DNA of 64,000 bases from NCBI RefSeq assembly GCF_001468085.1, contig NZ_LNZB01000056.1:1-64000 (forward strand), written 5' to 3'. The stretch is from Legionella waltersii. Its GTDB lineage: Bacteria; Pseudomonadota; Gammaproteobacteria; Legionellales; Legionellaceae. The notes beneath the pieces were generated by a model, which was not told where the DNA came from, did no database searches, and worked only from the letters and a program-made list of their open reading frames with translations. Below, piece after piece: positions 29,252 to 39,271 of this stretch; position 1 is the first letter of the stretch; every line of letters begins with the position of its first letter. Position numbers and translations under genes: made by a program.

Positions 29252-29662
29252 GTGGAAGAAAGTCAGCAGCTAAAAGACGCTGGATTGAAAATTACAGTAC
29301 CTCGATTAAAAGTATTACAAATTTTAGAGCAGTCTCGTCATCATCACTTGAGCGCTGAAGGAGTTTATAAAGCGTTGTTAGAATCAGGGGAAGATGTTGG
29401 TTTGGCTACTGTATATCGAGTATTAACTCAATTTGAAGCTGCAGGATTGGTTGCACGTCATAATTTTGAAGGGGGATACTCTGTATTCGAGTTGTCTCAA
29501 GGCGAACATCATGATCACTTGGTTTGCGTTAAATGCGGACGAGTTGAAGAATTTTGTGATGAAGAAATTGAAAAAAGACAAAAAATTATTGCCGAACGTG
29601 CCCACTTTAAAATGACGGATCATGCTTTGAATATCTATGGTATTTGCCCTAAATGTGCGTGA
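29252..29662 (+). CDS. fur: Ferric uptake regulator Fur
   Basis: Fur represses iron-uptake genes when loaded with Fe(II). The 136-residue protein has the winged helix (LKITVPRLKVLQIL and VGLATVYRVLTQFEAAG), the metal-site residues HHDH, and two CxxC pairs (CVKCG and CPKC). It starts at GTG with AAGGAG well placed. The bamE-fur divergent pair is typical of gammaproteobacteria. Confidence 0.97.
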   Translation: MEESQQLKDAGLKITVPRLKVLQILEQSRHHHLSAEGVYKALLESGEDVGLATVYRVLTQFEAAGLVARHNFEGGYSVFELSQGEHHDHLVCVKCGRVEEFCDEEIEKRQKIIAERAHFKMTDHALNIYGICPKCA

Positions 29663-29709
29663 GTTTGGTTTTGAGTGAGTTCTGAAGTATACAAAAGTCA
29701 GGGAGAGAT

Positions 29710-31290
29710 ATGGATTTCGATTACATCATTATTGGAGGCGGAAGTGCAGGATGCCTTTTGGCCGCTCGATTAAGCGAAAACCCTGAGAATACTGTATTGT
29801 TGTTAGAGTCTGGAGGAAGCAATCAATCTCTATTTATTCAGATACCATTCTTTACTGTGTTTACCATGCCTTTTTGTTTAAAAAATTGGCATTACTACAC
29901 TGAACCACAACCTGGACTGAATAATAGAAGAGGTTATCAGCCTAGAGGCAAAGTGCTCGGAGGTTCTAGTGGCATCAATGCGATGATTTATATTCGAGGC
30001 CAGAAGGAGGATTATGATGAATGGGAAAAATCGACTTCTTCTGATTGGAGTTATAACGCGGTATTGCCTCTGTTTAAACGGTTTGAAAACAATGCGACGA
30101 TAAACAGTGCATTTCATGGGTATCAAGGGGAGTTGGCTGTCAATGATTTGATTAGTCCCAACCCGGCGTCACAAGTTTTTATTGATGCTGCTGTGGCTTG
30201 TGGCTATAGGAGAAATACTGATTTTAATGGAGCCGAGCAGTCGGGAGTTGGTTTTTATCAAGTTACACAAAAGTCTGGAAAAAGACATTCTTCTGCAGAT
30301 GCTTTTCTGCAATCCATTTTATCCAAACCAAATTTAACCGTTTTATTGAAAGCCCATGCCATGAAGTTAATGTTTAATCATAAACATTGTTCCGGTGTCC
30401 GAGTTAGGCACCAGGGAAAACACGTCGAATTTACCGCTAAGAAGAAAGTGATATTAACCGCGGGGGCAATAAATACTCCTCAGCTCCTTTTACTTTCAGG
30501 TGTTGGTTCAAAAGAACAGTTGGATAAGTTTGGTATAGCTTGTGTTCATGAATTGCCTGGTGTAGGGGAGAATCTTCATGATCATCCTGATTATGTGCAT
30601 GTGTACAAATCCAAAAACGCTGAGTTATTAGGCTTCAATCCTTCAGGAATCATTGACATCATTAAAGGCTTAAGGGAATACAGGCGATTTAAATCAGGAA
30701 TAATCACTTCAAATTTTGCGGAGGCGGGGGGCTTTCTCTCTAGTGATAATCATGTATCCAGACCAGATATCCAATTGCATTTTGTTCCGGGAGTTGTAGA
30801 CAATCACTGCCATAAATTTCACTTTTTTAAAGGGATGTCTTTGCATTGTTGCGTATTAAGACCTAAGAGCAGAGGGCAAATTAGCTTGAAATCTGCAAAC
30901 CCATTCCATGCACCAGCAATTCATCCGAATTTTCTTGATCATGAATACGACGTCAATACGATGATTAAAGCGTATCAAATGAGTCAAGAAATTATGGAAC
31001 ATCCTTTATTCGCTTCTTATGGCGCTAAGCCTCTCTATCCCGCCAAATCAGAGGAGGAAATACTTCATCTCATTCGACAACGTACCGATACTGTTTATCA
31101 TCCTGTTGGTAGCTGCCGAATGGGCAAGGATGAAATGGCCGTAGTTGATCCTAAACTCAATGTTTATGGTGTTGAAGGGTTAATGATAGCAGACGCATCA
31201 ATCATGCCGGCCGTCATCTCTGGGAATACGAATGCTCCTACGATGATGATAGCAGAGCAAGCAGCTAAGTTTATTTTGGAAAAGGGCTAG
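29710..31290 (+). CDS. GMC-family FAD oxidoreductase (choline dehydrogenase-like)
   Basis: A 526-residue flavoprotein. The FAD-binding motif IIGGGSAGCLLAARLSENP is at the N-terminus, the GMC signature GKVLGGSSGINAMIYIRG near residue 80, and the C-terminal catalytic segment VYHPVGSCRMG with ISGNTNAPTMMIAE. These enzymes oxidise alcohols, often choline or long-chain alcohols; the substrate here is unknown. It follows fur by 47 bases on the same strand. Confidence 0.88.
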   Translation: MDFDYIIIGGGSAGCLLAARLSENPENTVLLLESGGSNQSLFIQIPFFTVFTMPFCLKNWHYYTEPQPGLNNRRGYQPRGKVLGGSSGINAMIYIRGQKEDYDEWEKSTSSDWSYNAVLPLFKRFENNATINSAFHGYQGELAVNDLISPNPASQVFIDAAVACGYRRNTDFNGAEQSGVGFYQVTQKSGKRHSSADAFLQSILSKPNLTVLLKAHAMKLMFNHKHCSGVRVRHQGKHVEFTAKKKVILTAGAINTPQLLLLSGVGSKEQLDKFGIACVHELPGVGENLHDHPDYVHVYKSKNAELLGFNPSGIIDIIKGLREYRRFKSGIITSNFAEAGGFLSSDNHVSRPDIQLHFVPGVVDNHCHKFHFFKGMSLHCCVLRPKSRGQISLKSANPFHAPAIHPNFLDHEYDVNTMIKAYQMSQEIMEHPLFASYGAKPLYPAKSEEEILHLIRQRTDTVYHPVGSCRMGKDEMAVVDPKLNVYGVEGLMIADASIMPAVISGNTNAPTMMIAEQAAKFILEKG

Positions 31291-31345
31291 AGTTTGTTAA
31301 TTATTCATTCCAAGGCCTACGTCACGTGGCCAATGTCATAAAGTA

Positions 31346-31391
31346 AAATTAGTAGCCTGTATTAATCTGGGTTAATACAGGCTACTAATTT
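31346..31391. terminator. 20-bp perfect hairpin, bidirectional terminator
   Basis: The sequence from 31346 to 31365 is an exact reverse complement of 31372-31391, with a six-base loop TCTGGG. The stem has a GC core (GTAGCCTG) and AT-rich ends, so A/T runs flank it on both strands. It lies between the convergent oxidoreductase gene and the small secreted protein gene, where a two-way terminator is expected. It also marks the left edge of the accessory region. Confidence 0.8.
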
Positions 31392-31433
31392 AACAGAACT
31401 GTGGTGCTTTTCATAAATCCTAATAAGTATTAA

Positions 31434-31820
31434 TTAATCTAAATTAATAGCGTAGGAATAAGTGCCAAATCCATCATAGGTGGTATTGATATAACGCATT
31501 CCATTACAAGACGCACTAACCACTGGATGCATCATCAATGGTCCATCTTTGATATCTAGAACGCACCAATGATCATTGTCATAGGCGACAGTTACATGGG
31601 CATATCCAGCGCGGCAGTCAAACCCGTCTCTGATAACAAAACTACGAGGTCCTACGAGTTGTAATATCACGTCAGAATCATTAAAACCACTAACAATGTA
31701 CACTCCTGGATGGGTTGTATCGCTTAGGTGAAAATAGTCTTTATATCCGCAATACGATTCTTTAGCATGAGCATTCATGAACATCATACTAGCAGCAATG
31801 ACAGCTATCCATTTTTTCAT
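31434..31820 (-). CDS. Small secreted protein, unknown
   Basis: A 128-residue protein with a clear signal peptide (MKKWIAVIAASMMFMNAHA, cut before KESYCG). The mature part of about 109 residues has Cys residues in CGYKD, DCRAGYA, WCVLD and SCNGM that could form two disulfides. I do not recognise a family. It has an AGGTG ribosome binding site. It lies just downstream of the exporter operon on the same strand, 67 bases after the LivK-like gene, so it could be co-transcribed. Confidence 0.7.
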   Translation of the reverse strand: MKKWIAVIAASMMFMNAHAKESYCGYKDYFHLSDTTHPGVYIVSGFNDSDVILQLVGPRSFVIRDGFDCRAGYAHVTVAYDNDHWCVLDIKDGPLMMHPVVSASCNGMRYINTTYDGFGTYSYAINLD

Positions 31821-31887
31821 TTGTGTACACCTTTTTTATTGTAATGAGATGCCGATTATAGGGAATGATTGATGATAAAACAACCAT

Positions 31888-33012
31888 TCATTGCCTTTCC
31901 TTGATGAAGGTAAAAGCTCCCTTTTTGACTTGCATGAGATAGGGGGTTTTAAATTTAATATTGTTGCCATATCCATCAAAAAGGTAAGTGGAAACCAATC
32001 CACGATAGGCATGGTTGTGAAAATAATCAGCAATATCAGAGGTGGCCAGTGATTTTTTTGATGTGGCCGCATTAGCAACCAATAAAATCGAATCATAGCC
32101 TAATATCGAAAATTGATCGGGTTCCGATTTGTATTTTTTTAAATAGGCTTCCCTGAATGCAGCTAAGCGTGAATTTTTAAAATAATCCAGCTGAGCGAAT
32201 GCAACTGCCACTAATCCCTCAGAGTGTTTGCCGCAAAGTTTAATGATTTCGTCATTAGCAAAAGTATCACCAGAAATAATTGGAACATCGATAGGGGCTT
32301 CACGGATCTGGTTTAGGATATAAGCACCTTCAGGTAAAGTCCCTATCAGCAAGATGGAGTCAAACTCATAATGTTGGTTCCAAAAATCAAATAAATCGGT
32401 GTAGTTTCCAGATTGCTCGTAGTAACTTCGCCGATCAACTATATTAATCCCTAAGCTAGTTGCTCTTTTCTCGAAGTTATTCGCTAAATCTAAGCCATAC
32501 TCTGTTCTTGGATAAAATACGATTGCCTTTTTATAACCATGATTGACAAAATAGCTGGCTAGACTTCTTCCAATTTCTGTATTTTTGGGGATCATACGAA
32601 ATATATAATTGCGCTTATTTTCAGTGATGGAGTCACTCGTCGCTGTCGGAGTTATCATTAAGATTTGATTTCGCTCATAGATGCTTGATACCGGTAGAGT
32701 CACATCAGAAGACACATGCCCAATTACTGCAATTAGATTAGGTTCTCGCGTAAGCGATTCAGCAACGACCATTCCTTCATTCACATCATCATTTGTTTTG
32801 ATATGCTTTAAAACAATGTGCCGTCCTAGCAATCCACCTTTGCTATTTAGCTCTTCAACGGCTAAATCTGCTCCGCGAATTAGATTTGCATTACTTTCAT
32901 TAGGAACTTTAAGTTCTATGATAGCAATTTGGACATTTTTTGATTCATGAAACCAATTGCAAGAAGACAACATTATCAAGGCACAGGCTATAAAAAATCT
33001 GGATTTCATCAA
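31888..33012 (-). CDS. LivK-like substrate-binding lipoprotein
   Basis: A 374-residue type I periplasmic binding protein (branched-chain amino acid / receptor ligand-binding fold). The N-terminus is a lipoprotein signal with lipobox LSSC, Cys at residue 18. Family stretches include LIRGADLAVEELNSKGGLLGRHI and AVIGHVSSDVTLPVSSIYERN. It starts six bases after the second ABC exporter gene and closes the operon, although no Liv permease is nearby. A role in sensing or binding the exported peptide, or an amino acid signal, is inference from context. Confidence 0.85.
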   Translation of the reverse strand: MMKSRFFIACALIMLSSCNWFHESKNVQIAIIELKVPNESNANLIRGADLAVEELNSKGGLLGRHIVLKHIKTNDDVNEGMVVAESLTREPNLIAVIGHVSSDVTLPVSSIYERNQILMITPTATSDSITENKRNYIFRMIPKNTEIGRSLASYFVNHGYKKAIVFYPRTEYGLDLANNFEKRATSLGINIVDRRSYYEQSGNYTDLFDFWNQHYEFDSILLIGTLPEGAYILNQIREAPIDVPIISGDTFANDEIIKLCGKHSEGLVAVAFAQLDYFKNSRLAAFREAYLKKYKSEPDQFSILGYDSILLVANAATSKKSLATSDIADYFHNHAYRGLVSTYLFDGYGNNIKFKTPYLMQVKKGAFTFIKERQ

Positions 33013-33018
33013 TACTCC

Positions 33019-35919
33019 CTAGAGAATTTGTCTTAATGCCATTTTATGGAATACTCCCTTGCGGGCCATTAACTCATGATAATCGCCTACTTCTTCTATT
33101 TGGCCATTCACTAAAACAATAATCTTGTCCGCATCAATTATCGTGCTTAAACGATGAGCAACAACAATTCTGGTTGCATTAATTTGAGAAAGACTATCGG
33201 TGACTATTTGTTGCGTTTCATTGTCTAATGCACTGGTTGCTTCATCAAAAAACAACAACTGTGGGCGATTTACAAGAGCTCGAGCAATGATTAGACGTTG
33301 CTTTTGTCCACCAGACAATCCCCCAGTCCCTTCTGAAATCATTGTATGCATTCCCATTGGCATTCGTTTAATGTCTTTGTCAAACCCAGCTAGTTTTGCA
33401 GCAGTCCACGCATCGTCTAAAGTAAGTGGAGCGCTGCCAATAATGTTTTCAAAAATACTTCCAGGAAAAATAGAGGAGTTTTGTAAGACTACGCCTATTT
33501 GGCGACGAACCATGTTGATGTCCAGATCGATAAGGGACTGATCTTCAAAAAAGATACTACCAGATAGTGGGTTTTCAAATTGTAACAATAGGCGAAATAG
33601 AGTCGACTTACCGCTTCCAGAGGGACCTACAATAGCAACAAATTGACCTTCTTCAATTTTAAACGAAACGTCCTTTAAAATCAGAGGGCCACTTGTATCG
33701 TATTTAAAAAATAGATGATCGACCTCAATGTTCCCTTTGATTTTCCCAGGATCCTTTTTTACCGTTTGAACTTCTGGCATAGAATTTAAGATTGGCTTTA
33801 TTCGCTCGTAGGTAGGTATTAAATTCAATAAGGAACTTAATGACCCAGTCATTTTCATGGAAATTGCAAGTAAACTACCAAAAGCAGCATTAAATGCTAA
33901 AAAACCACCGAGGCCCATTTTACTCTCATAAATCAATGGGGCAGCAAAAATGAAAATGATAATGGATGATAGAATTGGGACTACACTTTGCAAGCAAGAA
34001 AGCGCACTAAACCAAAGACTAGATCGAAACAGAGTTTTTCTATATTTTACAAATAGATTAGACCAATTATCAAATACATAACTTTGACTGGCTGTGGTCA
34101 TGATTTTTTGAATGCCGCTGATGTATTCTGCTAACATCGAAGACAGATCTCCAAGCAAGCTTGAGGAAACTCTCGAAATTTTGATTTCTTGTTTGAGAAT
34201 ATAGAACATCAAAGCTGCGGTGAATAACATAATCGCTAAACTCACCAAAGCCAGAATAGAGCTGTAGTAAAACAGTAGTAAAAAGTAAAATAAGAGATAG
34301 GTCGAGTCAAAAATTGATTTAGCAGCCACACCAAATAGCTGATTCACAATGAGCTGAAACCCTGAAGCCCTATTTAATAAATCTCCTGCGCCATACTGTT
34401 GAAAAAATGAGATAGGCAATTTGATTACCCGATCCCACAAACCAGATACCCCTGAGTTATCAATGAAGGCCATTATTCTTGAAAGGGTATAGCTTCTTGC
34501 TACCTCAAATAAAAACAAACCAAAACCAAACGCAATTAATCCCAGTAGCAACTGGGATAATAAAGAATAGGACGAACTTGGAATGACTTCGCTGAATATT
34601 TGTCCTGTTGCCCATGGTGTAAACAGCCCAAGGAAACCTGTAATGACTGAAATGGTTAATACAAGCTTTAGTTCCGTTTTATGAGTAAACAAGGACCAAC
34701 GCATGATGTCTATTAAATTCATGGGTCGATTTGGCAAGCTTCTATAAACAGACAGGGCAAAAGGGGATAAGGTTTGTGCAATGTTACTATCTACAGTTGT
34801 TTTAGAACCATTTTTTAAATTGATTATTTGATACCCTAATTTTTTATCAAATTTTAAGAGTACCGCTTGATTGGATTCCTCTAAAAAACCTATCAATAAG
34901 CCATGTGGGTTACTCCACCATTCACCAGCCAGAACAACCTGACGTTTAGGAATTTGTGAGTTATTTAAGAGATAATCTACTTTAGCTCGGTCATTCAATA
35001 AGGAGGGCATCTCTTGTGGGATGAGCAAATGAATTCCCAAGAGTTTACAGATGTATTGGCAACAGGCTATTGAAGTGCTTGACTGCTCTTCGAATTGAAA
35101 ATCAGTATCGTCCTTCGTATAAAAATTACTAATTTCCTGTAAGGCATGGTTAAGTGAAGTGGATCGCTCAAATATTCCTCGGTTAAATTGTTGGTTTTCT
35201 ATCCGCTCTCTTTCTTTAATTTCATTGATTATGACACTCAATAGTTCGTGGTTAAATGAAAGAATAGCAGGCGTGATTTGAGTTTTATGCAGAACTTGTT
35301 CAAAAGAGTATACCTCTACTTCAAAACTCTCTTCAGATGAAATCCATGTGTTAGTATCTATAGGTAGGATTGAATCCGTCCTAATAGGATTTCCAAGGTA
35401 CTTTAGACTTCCTTGATGGAGTCGGAGCCAGACTATCTCTTGGGTTTCATTGGTATAAGCAATATTAGCTTGCAATGCATGAGTCCCTTCCTTGGGCATT
35501 GGTTCGATCATTCCTGGTTTTGAATATCCATAGATTGATTTGCTCAACAGAGAAATCCAAGCATTAATTCCTTTTATAAGATCATCCTTAATCTCATTAT
35601 TTTGAAGAGCTAATTCCAGAGTCCTCAAGGATATTTGAATTAGCTGTGCATTTGGACTGCATTTGGCATGAAAAATCCATCGCGACTCTTTTTCTAATGA
35701 TGGTTTTGAAAATATAAAATGTCCTCTGTTTAAACTGCACAATGGTTTTAAGGATGTGTTTCTGAGTGTATCGACTGTTTCGGTTAAAAATAGGTCAACT
35801 GTGCCTTCAACAACATAAAAGCAACATGGCGTGGTTTCATCATTGAGATCAGTCTCATCAATTTTAGCAATGGATTTTCCTTTTTTATGCAAAAATTGTT
35901 CTAAGTTGGTTTTTGTCAC
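33019..35919 (-). CDS. NHLM-type ABC exporter, second subunit
   Basis: A 966-residue protein. The first roughly 400 residues are soluble; residues 25-110 resemble a cyclic-nucleotide-binding-like domain (CCFYVVEGTVDLFLTE). An ABC exporter membrane domain with six segments follows, then an ATPase domain with Walker A GPSGSGKST, signature LSGGQKQR and Walker B LLFFDEATS. There is no C39 peptidase. This architecture matches the second ABC component of NHLM (nitrile hydratase leader microcin) export systems. It starts with GTG inside the stop of the C39 exporter gene (GTGA), so the two are coupled and may form a heterodimer. Confidence 0.88.
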   Translation of the reverse strand: MTKTNLEQFLHKKGKSIAKIDETDLNDETTPCCFYVVEGTVDLFLTETVDTLRNTSLKPLCSLNRGHFIFSKPSLEKESRWIFHAKCSPNAQLIQISLRTLELALQNNEIKDDLIKGINAWISLLSKSIYGYSKPGMIEPMPKEGTHALQANIAYTNETQEIVWLRLHQGSLKYLGNPIRTDSILPIDTNTWISSEESFEVEVYSFEQVLHKTQITPAILSFNHELLSVIINEIKERERIENQQFNRGIFERSTSLNHALQEISNFYTKDDTDFQFEEQSSTSIACCQYICKLLGIHLLIPQEMPSLLNDRAKVDYLLNNSQIPKRQVVLAGEWWSNPHGLLIGFLEESNQAVLLKFDKKLGYQIINLKNGSKTTVDSNIAQTLSPFALSVYRSLPNRPMNLIDIMRWSLFTHKTELKLVLTISVITGFLGLFTPWATGQIFSEVIPSSSYSLLSQLLLGLIAFGFGLFLFEVARSYTLSRIMAFIDNSGVSGLWDRVIKLPISFFQQYGAGDLLNRASGFQLIVNQLFGVAAKSIFDSTYLLFYFLLLFYYSSILALVSLAIMLFTAALMFYILKQEIKISRVSSSLLGDLSSMLAEYISGIQKIMTTASQSYVFDNWSNLFVKYRKTLFRSSLWFSALSCLQSVVPILSSIIIFIFAAPLIYESKMGLGGFLAFNAAFGSLLAISMKMTGSLSSLLNLIPTYERIKPILNSMPEVQTVKKDPGKIKGNIEVDHLFFKYDTSGPLILKDVSFKIEEGQFVAIVGPSGSGKSTLFRLLLQFENPLSGSIFFEDQSLIDLDINMVRRQIGVVLQNSSIFPGSIFENIIGSAPLTLDDAWTAAKLAGFDKDIKRMPMGMHTMISEGTGGLSGGQKQRLIIARALVNRPQLLFFDEATSALDNETQQIVTDSLSQINATRIVVAHRLSTIIDADKIIVLVNGQIEEVGDYHELMARKGVFHKMALRQIL

Positions 35920-38099
35920 GATTGAGGTTCCATGCTGACCAATTTACTGTATGTCCCTCCACATTTAATTAATTCAGCGTGCGTTCCACGCTCAACAATC
36001 TCACCACGATCCAATACGATAATTTCATCGCTATCGCGTATTGTGCTTAATCGGTGGGCAATCATAATGCAGGTACATCCTCGATGTCGTATGTTGTTTA
36101 AAATCGATTCCTCTGTCACTGGATCGAGGGCGCTTGTTGCTTCGTCCATCACTAGAATCCTAGGGTTTTTAGCTAAAGCTCTAGCAATTTCTATGCGCTG
36201 ACGTTGGCCACCACTGAAGTTAGCACCGCGCTCACTCACTTCTCCATCATAGTCACCTTCTCTTTGGGTGATGATGTCATGTACACAGGCATCTTTAGCA
36301 GCCTGGATAATGTCCTGCTTACTAATTGTAGTATCCCACATGGAAATATTTTCCGTTATGCTGCCACTAAATAGTCGGATTTCTTGATCCACAAGTGCAA
36401 CTGAACCTACGTACTCCTCCATTGGAATTTCATCAATTGATTCATTGTCTAATTGTATAGAACCTTCCCAGGGGTTATAAAGGCGACAAATTAATTTGGC
36501 AATCGTTGACTTACCTGATCCTGAACCACCAACTAGAGCAATCCGTTGCCCTGGTTTAACTTCTAATGAAAAATCATGAATCAGCGGCTTTTGCGTGACA
36601 TTATACCCAAACGAAAGGTTATTGATGGTTAAATACCCTTCTCGTTTAAGACGATTTGATTCGGTTTGAGGCATTGTTGGTTTTAGACGGCTAGGCGCTT
36701 TCATCACGTCGTCCACTTTAGCCATATCACCCGTCAGCTCTTGAATTGCTGAAGTAATTGTTACCAAATCCATGATGGGGTTTAAAAATCCATAAGCCAG
36801 ACTTTGGAACGCAATCAAGACGCCTATTGTAATCTGTCCGGAAATAATTAGATAACTTCCTAATCCCAAAATAATGGCTGTATTGAGGCTATTAAACAAC
36901 ATGGGCATTGAACCAAAGTAAGTTGTTTTATCAGCCAGTTCCTGCTTAGCATTCACAATTTTAACTTGGATACCCAGTAATTTATTAAAAAAGTCATGCT
37001 CTCTGCCAGACGCTTTAAGCGTTTCTATACTATCAATGCCATTGTATGCGGTGCCTTCAAATTGACCTCGTGTAATACCAATTTGTAAGCTTTTATCTCG
37101 TCTTACACGCAATATCCTCTTTATGATTATAAAATTAAGTGCTGCGATGATTACTGTAACGCCGGTAAGGATGGGGGAAAAAATGATCATTAGCATCAGA
37201 TAAAAAAAGGCAACGAAGATGTTTAAAAAGGTTCTTGAAACATGATTCGAAATCGCTTGAGCGACTTTGCTGTTCAACAATATGCGATTGCTTAAATCAC
37301 CCGCAGTTCGTTGAGAAAAAAAGGAAAAGGGTAAATGCAGGATATGCCAAAAATAACTTGCTGAGTCCCTTAAATCCAGTTTTGATTCAAAACGGGACAA
37401 ATAATAGTTTTGCATCCAAATTAAAACACAGTTTCCGACAGCTACGAAGGACAGGCCTATTACAATTGGCTTTAACCAATTGTGCATTCCTCCAATTAAA
37501 AAATTATCGATGTATATTTTAGTAAACGTAGGTATCAATAATCCAGGGATTACCAATAGAATTCCTATCAATAATAGAAATAAAACGGAATCATAATTGT
37601 TGGTCATCCGCTTTTTTAATGCACTGATTATGCTTGGTGGAGAACCTTGCTTAATGAAGTTTGTTGTGGGTTCAAAGGTCAAAACCACACCTGTGTATGC
37701 TTGATCAAATTCGTCCAATGTCACCGTTCGCGGACCTGTCCCTGGATCATTCAAATAAACGAGGTTATTCGAAAAACCCTCAACAACCAAAAAATGATTA
37801 AAATTCCAAAACACGATAAAAGGCAATTTAATGTCGTTTAATTGCTCCAACTCATAGCAAAACCCTTGGGCATTTAATCCATAATTTGTTGCTGCTATCA
37901 CTATACTTGATGCTTTTGAACCATCTCTTGAAACACCACAATCTAAGCGTAATTGTTCTAAACTGACATAACAGCCATAATAAGCTAAGACAATCCCTAA
38001 AGCAGCAGCACCACATTCTACAGCCTCCATCTGAATGACTGTTGGTGTGCGTACGCGTTGAGTTCTTTTAGCCCATGTTTGGTTGGTCGTTTCAGTCAT
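35916..38099 (-). CDS. NHLM-type ABC exporter with C39 leader peptidase
   Basis: A 727-residue peptidase-containing exporter. The N-terminal C39 domain has the catalytic Cys C29 in MEAVECGAAALG, H102 in FNHFLVVEG and D118 in LNDPGTG. Such domains cut precursor peptides after a Gly-Gly. The membrane domain and ATPase follow, with Walker A GGSGSGKST, signature FSGGQRQR and a Walker B ILVMDEATS. It should cleave and export the double-glycine peptide encoded upstream at 43478-43816. One base separates it from the HlyD-type gene. Confidence 0.92.
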   Translation of the reverse strand: MTETTNQTWAKRTQRVRTPTVIQMEAVECGAAALGIVLAYYGCYVSLEQLRLDCGVSRDGSKASSIVIAATNYGLNAQGFCYELEQLNDIKLPFIVFWNFNHFLVVEGFSNNLVYLNDPGTGPRTVTLDEFDQAYTGVVLTFEPTTNFIKQGSPPSIISALKKRMTNNYDSVLFLLLIGILLVIPGLLIPTFTKIYIDNFLIGGMHNWLKPIVIGLSFVAVGNCVLIWMQNYYLSRFESKLDLRDSASYFWHILHLPFSFFSQRTAGDLSNRILLNSKVAQAISNHVSRTFLNIFVAFFYLMLMIIFSPILTGVTVIIAALNFIIIKRILRVRRDKSLQIGITRGQFEGTAYNGIDSIETLKASGREHDFFNKLLGIQVKIVNAKQELADKTTYFGSMPMLFNSLNTAIILGLGSYLIISGQITIGVLIAFQSLAYGFLNPIMDLVTITSAIQELTGDMAKVDDVMKAPSRLKPTMPQTESNRLKREGYLTINNLSFGYNVTQKPLIHDFSLEVKPGQRIALVGGSGSGKSTIAKLICRLYNPWEGSIQLDNESIDEIPMEEYVGSVALVDQEIRLFSGSITENISMWDTTISKQDIIQAAKDACVHDIITQREGDYDGEVSERGANFSGGQRQRIEIARALAKNPRILVMDEATSALDPVTEESILNNIRHRGCTCIMIAHRLSTIRDSDEIIVLDRGEIVERGTHAELIKCGGTYSKLVSMEPQS

Positions 38100-38100
38100 T

Positions 38101-39264
38101 TTAGTCTATCCCCACCGTTTTTTTCAAAAAGGGCAATACAAAACTGATGGGGGAGCGCTTCATTAATATGAGTGTTCCACTGCAGAGTGTTCCACTGTTA
38201 ATTCTAACTGGAGGGCCAGCAGATGATGTCCATTTGTAGCCACTGATTGTTTGGGTGCTGGGCTCAAGATCTATGATGACTTTGTATTTCGGTCCAGTTT
38301 CAGTCAATTTTTTAACTAATTCTTCATCTCCTAGCTCATTAACCATGGATTCTATGGTCAGAGGGTATTTAGAAATGGAAGTTACTTTTCCAACCATACT
38401 GCCAAACTCCTCCACTTTGACAATATTAGGGATGACCATCGCGTCCATTCCTTTCATGATCTTTTTTCCATCGGTGAAGTTTACGTACAAAATGGCTTCA
38501 AGATCTTTAATATTTTTTCCAGTCAATTCCAAGCTAATGATCTTGGTGCCCACGCTGACAAGTTGGTCATTGTTGACTTTGACTTCAATCACTTTTCCAG
38601 AGTATGGCGTTACTACTCTGCTCTGTCTAACTAGGTTTCCATGCAAGGTATATAATCTATCGTTTAACTGATCTATTTTATTTTTAGCATCAGTCCGTTG
38701 TATTTTTAAATTATCGAGCTCAGCGATTTTAGCCTGAAGCATGCTGCTGGTCTCAAGAACTTTATCTTTAGTTAATAAGCCCTTATCAAATAGAATCTGT
38801 CTGTTCTGCAATCGCTCTTTTAAATTGGCAATTGTAAAGTTTGCTTGCTCTTGCAATAAATCAAAGTGTTTTAGTTGGTTATCGTAGTTTACTTTTTCAT
38901 CGTTGATTTGGTTATTTAAGATATAGATATCATTGAGAATTTCTGGGATGAGAATGCGTGCTACAACATCGCCACGATCAACGTTACTTCCAGGCCTTAC
39001 AGCGACATCGCTAATGGTGCCATTCACCGTTGAATAGACATTCAAGACACCGCCGGATCGAAGCAGTACTCCTTCAGCATTAATTTTTACTGCGATCTCA
39101 CCGAAGATACCCCATAAAATGATTGCAAATGCCAAAGCAATGATGAGGCTGAGTACTAGCCATGCTTTGTTGCTCACTACTTGTATGAGTTGATCCAGTT
39201 TGTCTGGTGAGCTTAGACGTTCTAGCGCAACCTTTCGAAATGTTTCCTTTTTCTTAACTTCCAT
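38101..39264 (-). CDS. NHLM-type HlyD membrane fusion protein
   Basis: A 387-residue periplasmic adaptor. One membrane segment (about residues 33-55) follows a short cytoplasmic tail. The biotinyl-lipoyl-like halves (GTISDVAVRPGSNVDRGDVVA and VTPYSGKVIEVKVNNDQLVSVG) flank a coiled coil of about 90 residues. It would link the inner-membrane ABC exporters to the TolC channel encoded seven bases upstream. The NHLM subfamily is inferred from its neighbours. Confidence 0.88.
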   Translation of the reverse strand: MEVKKKETFRKVALERLSSPDKLDQLIQVVSNKAWLVLSLIIALAFAIILWGIFGEIAVKINAEGVLLRSGGVLNVYSTVNGTISDVAVRPGSNVDRGDVVARILIPEILNDIYILNNQINDEKVNYDNQLKHFDLLQEQANFTIANLKERLQNRQILFDKGLLTKDKVLETSSMLQAKIAELDNLKIQRTDAKNKIDQLNDRLYTLHGNLVRQSRVVTPYSGKVIEVKVNNDQLVSVGTKIISLELTGKNIKDLEAILYVNFTDGKKIMKGMDAMVIPNIVKVEEFGSMVGKVTSISKYPLTIESMVNELGDEELVKKLTETGPKYKVIIDLEPSTQTISGYKWTSSAGPPVRINSGTLCSGTLILMKRSPISFVLPFLKKTVGID

Positions 39265-39271
39265 CGCTGTC

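Noticed and set aside
33019..35919. Frameshift or fusion error in the 966-residue ABC protein because of its length
   Set aside because: The long soluble N-terminal region with a cNMP-binding-like part is normal for the second ABC protein of NHLM systems, and the frame shows no break.
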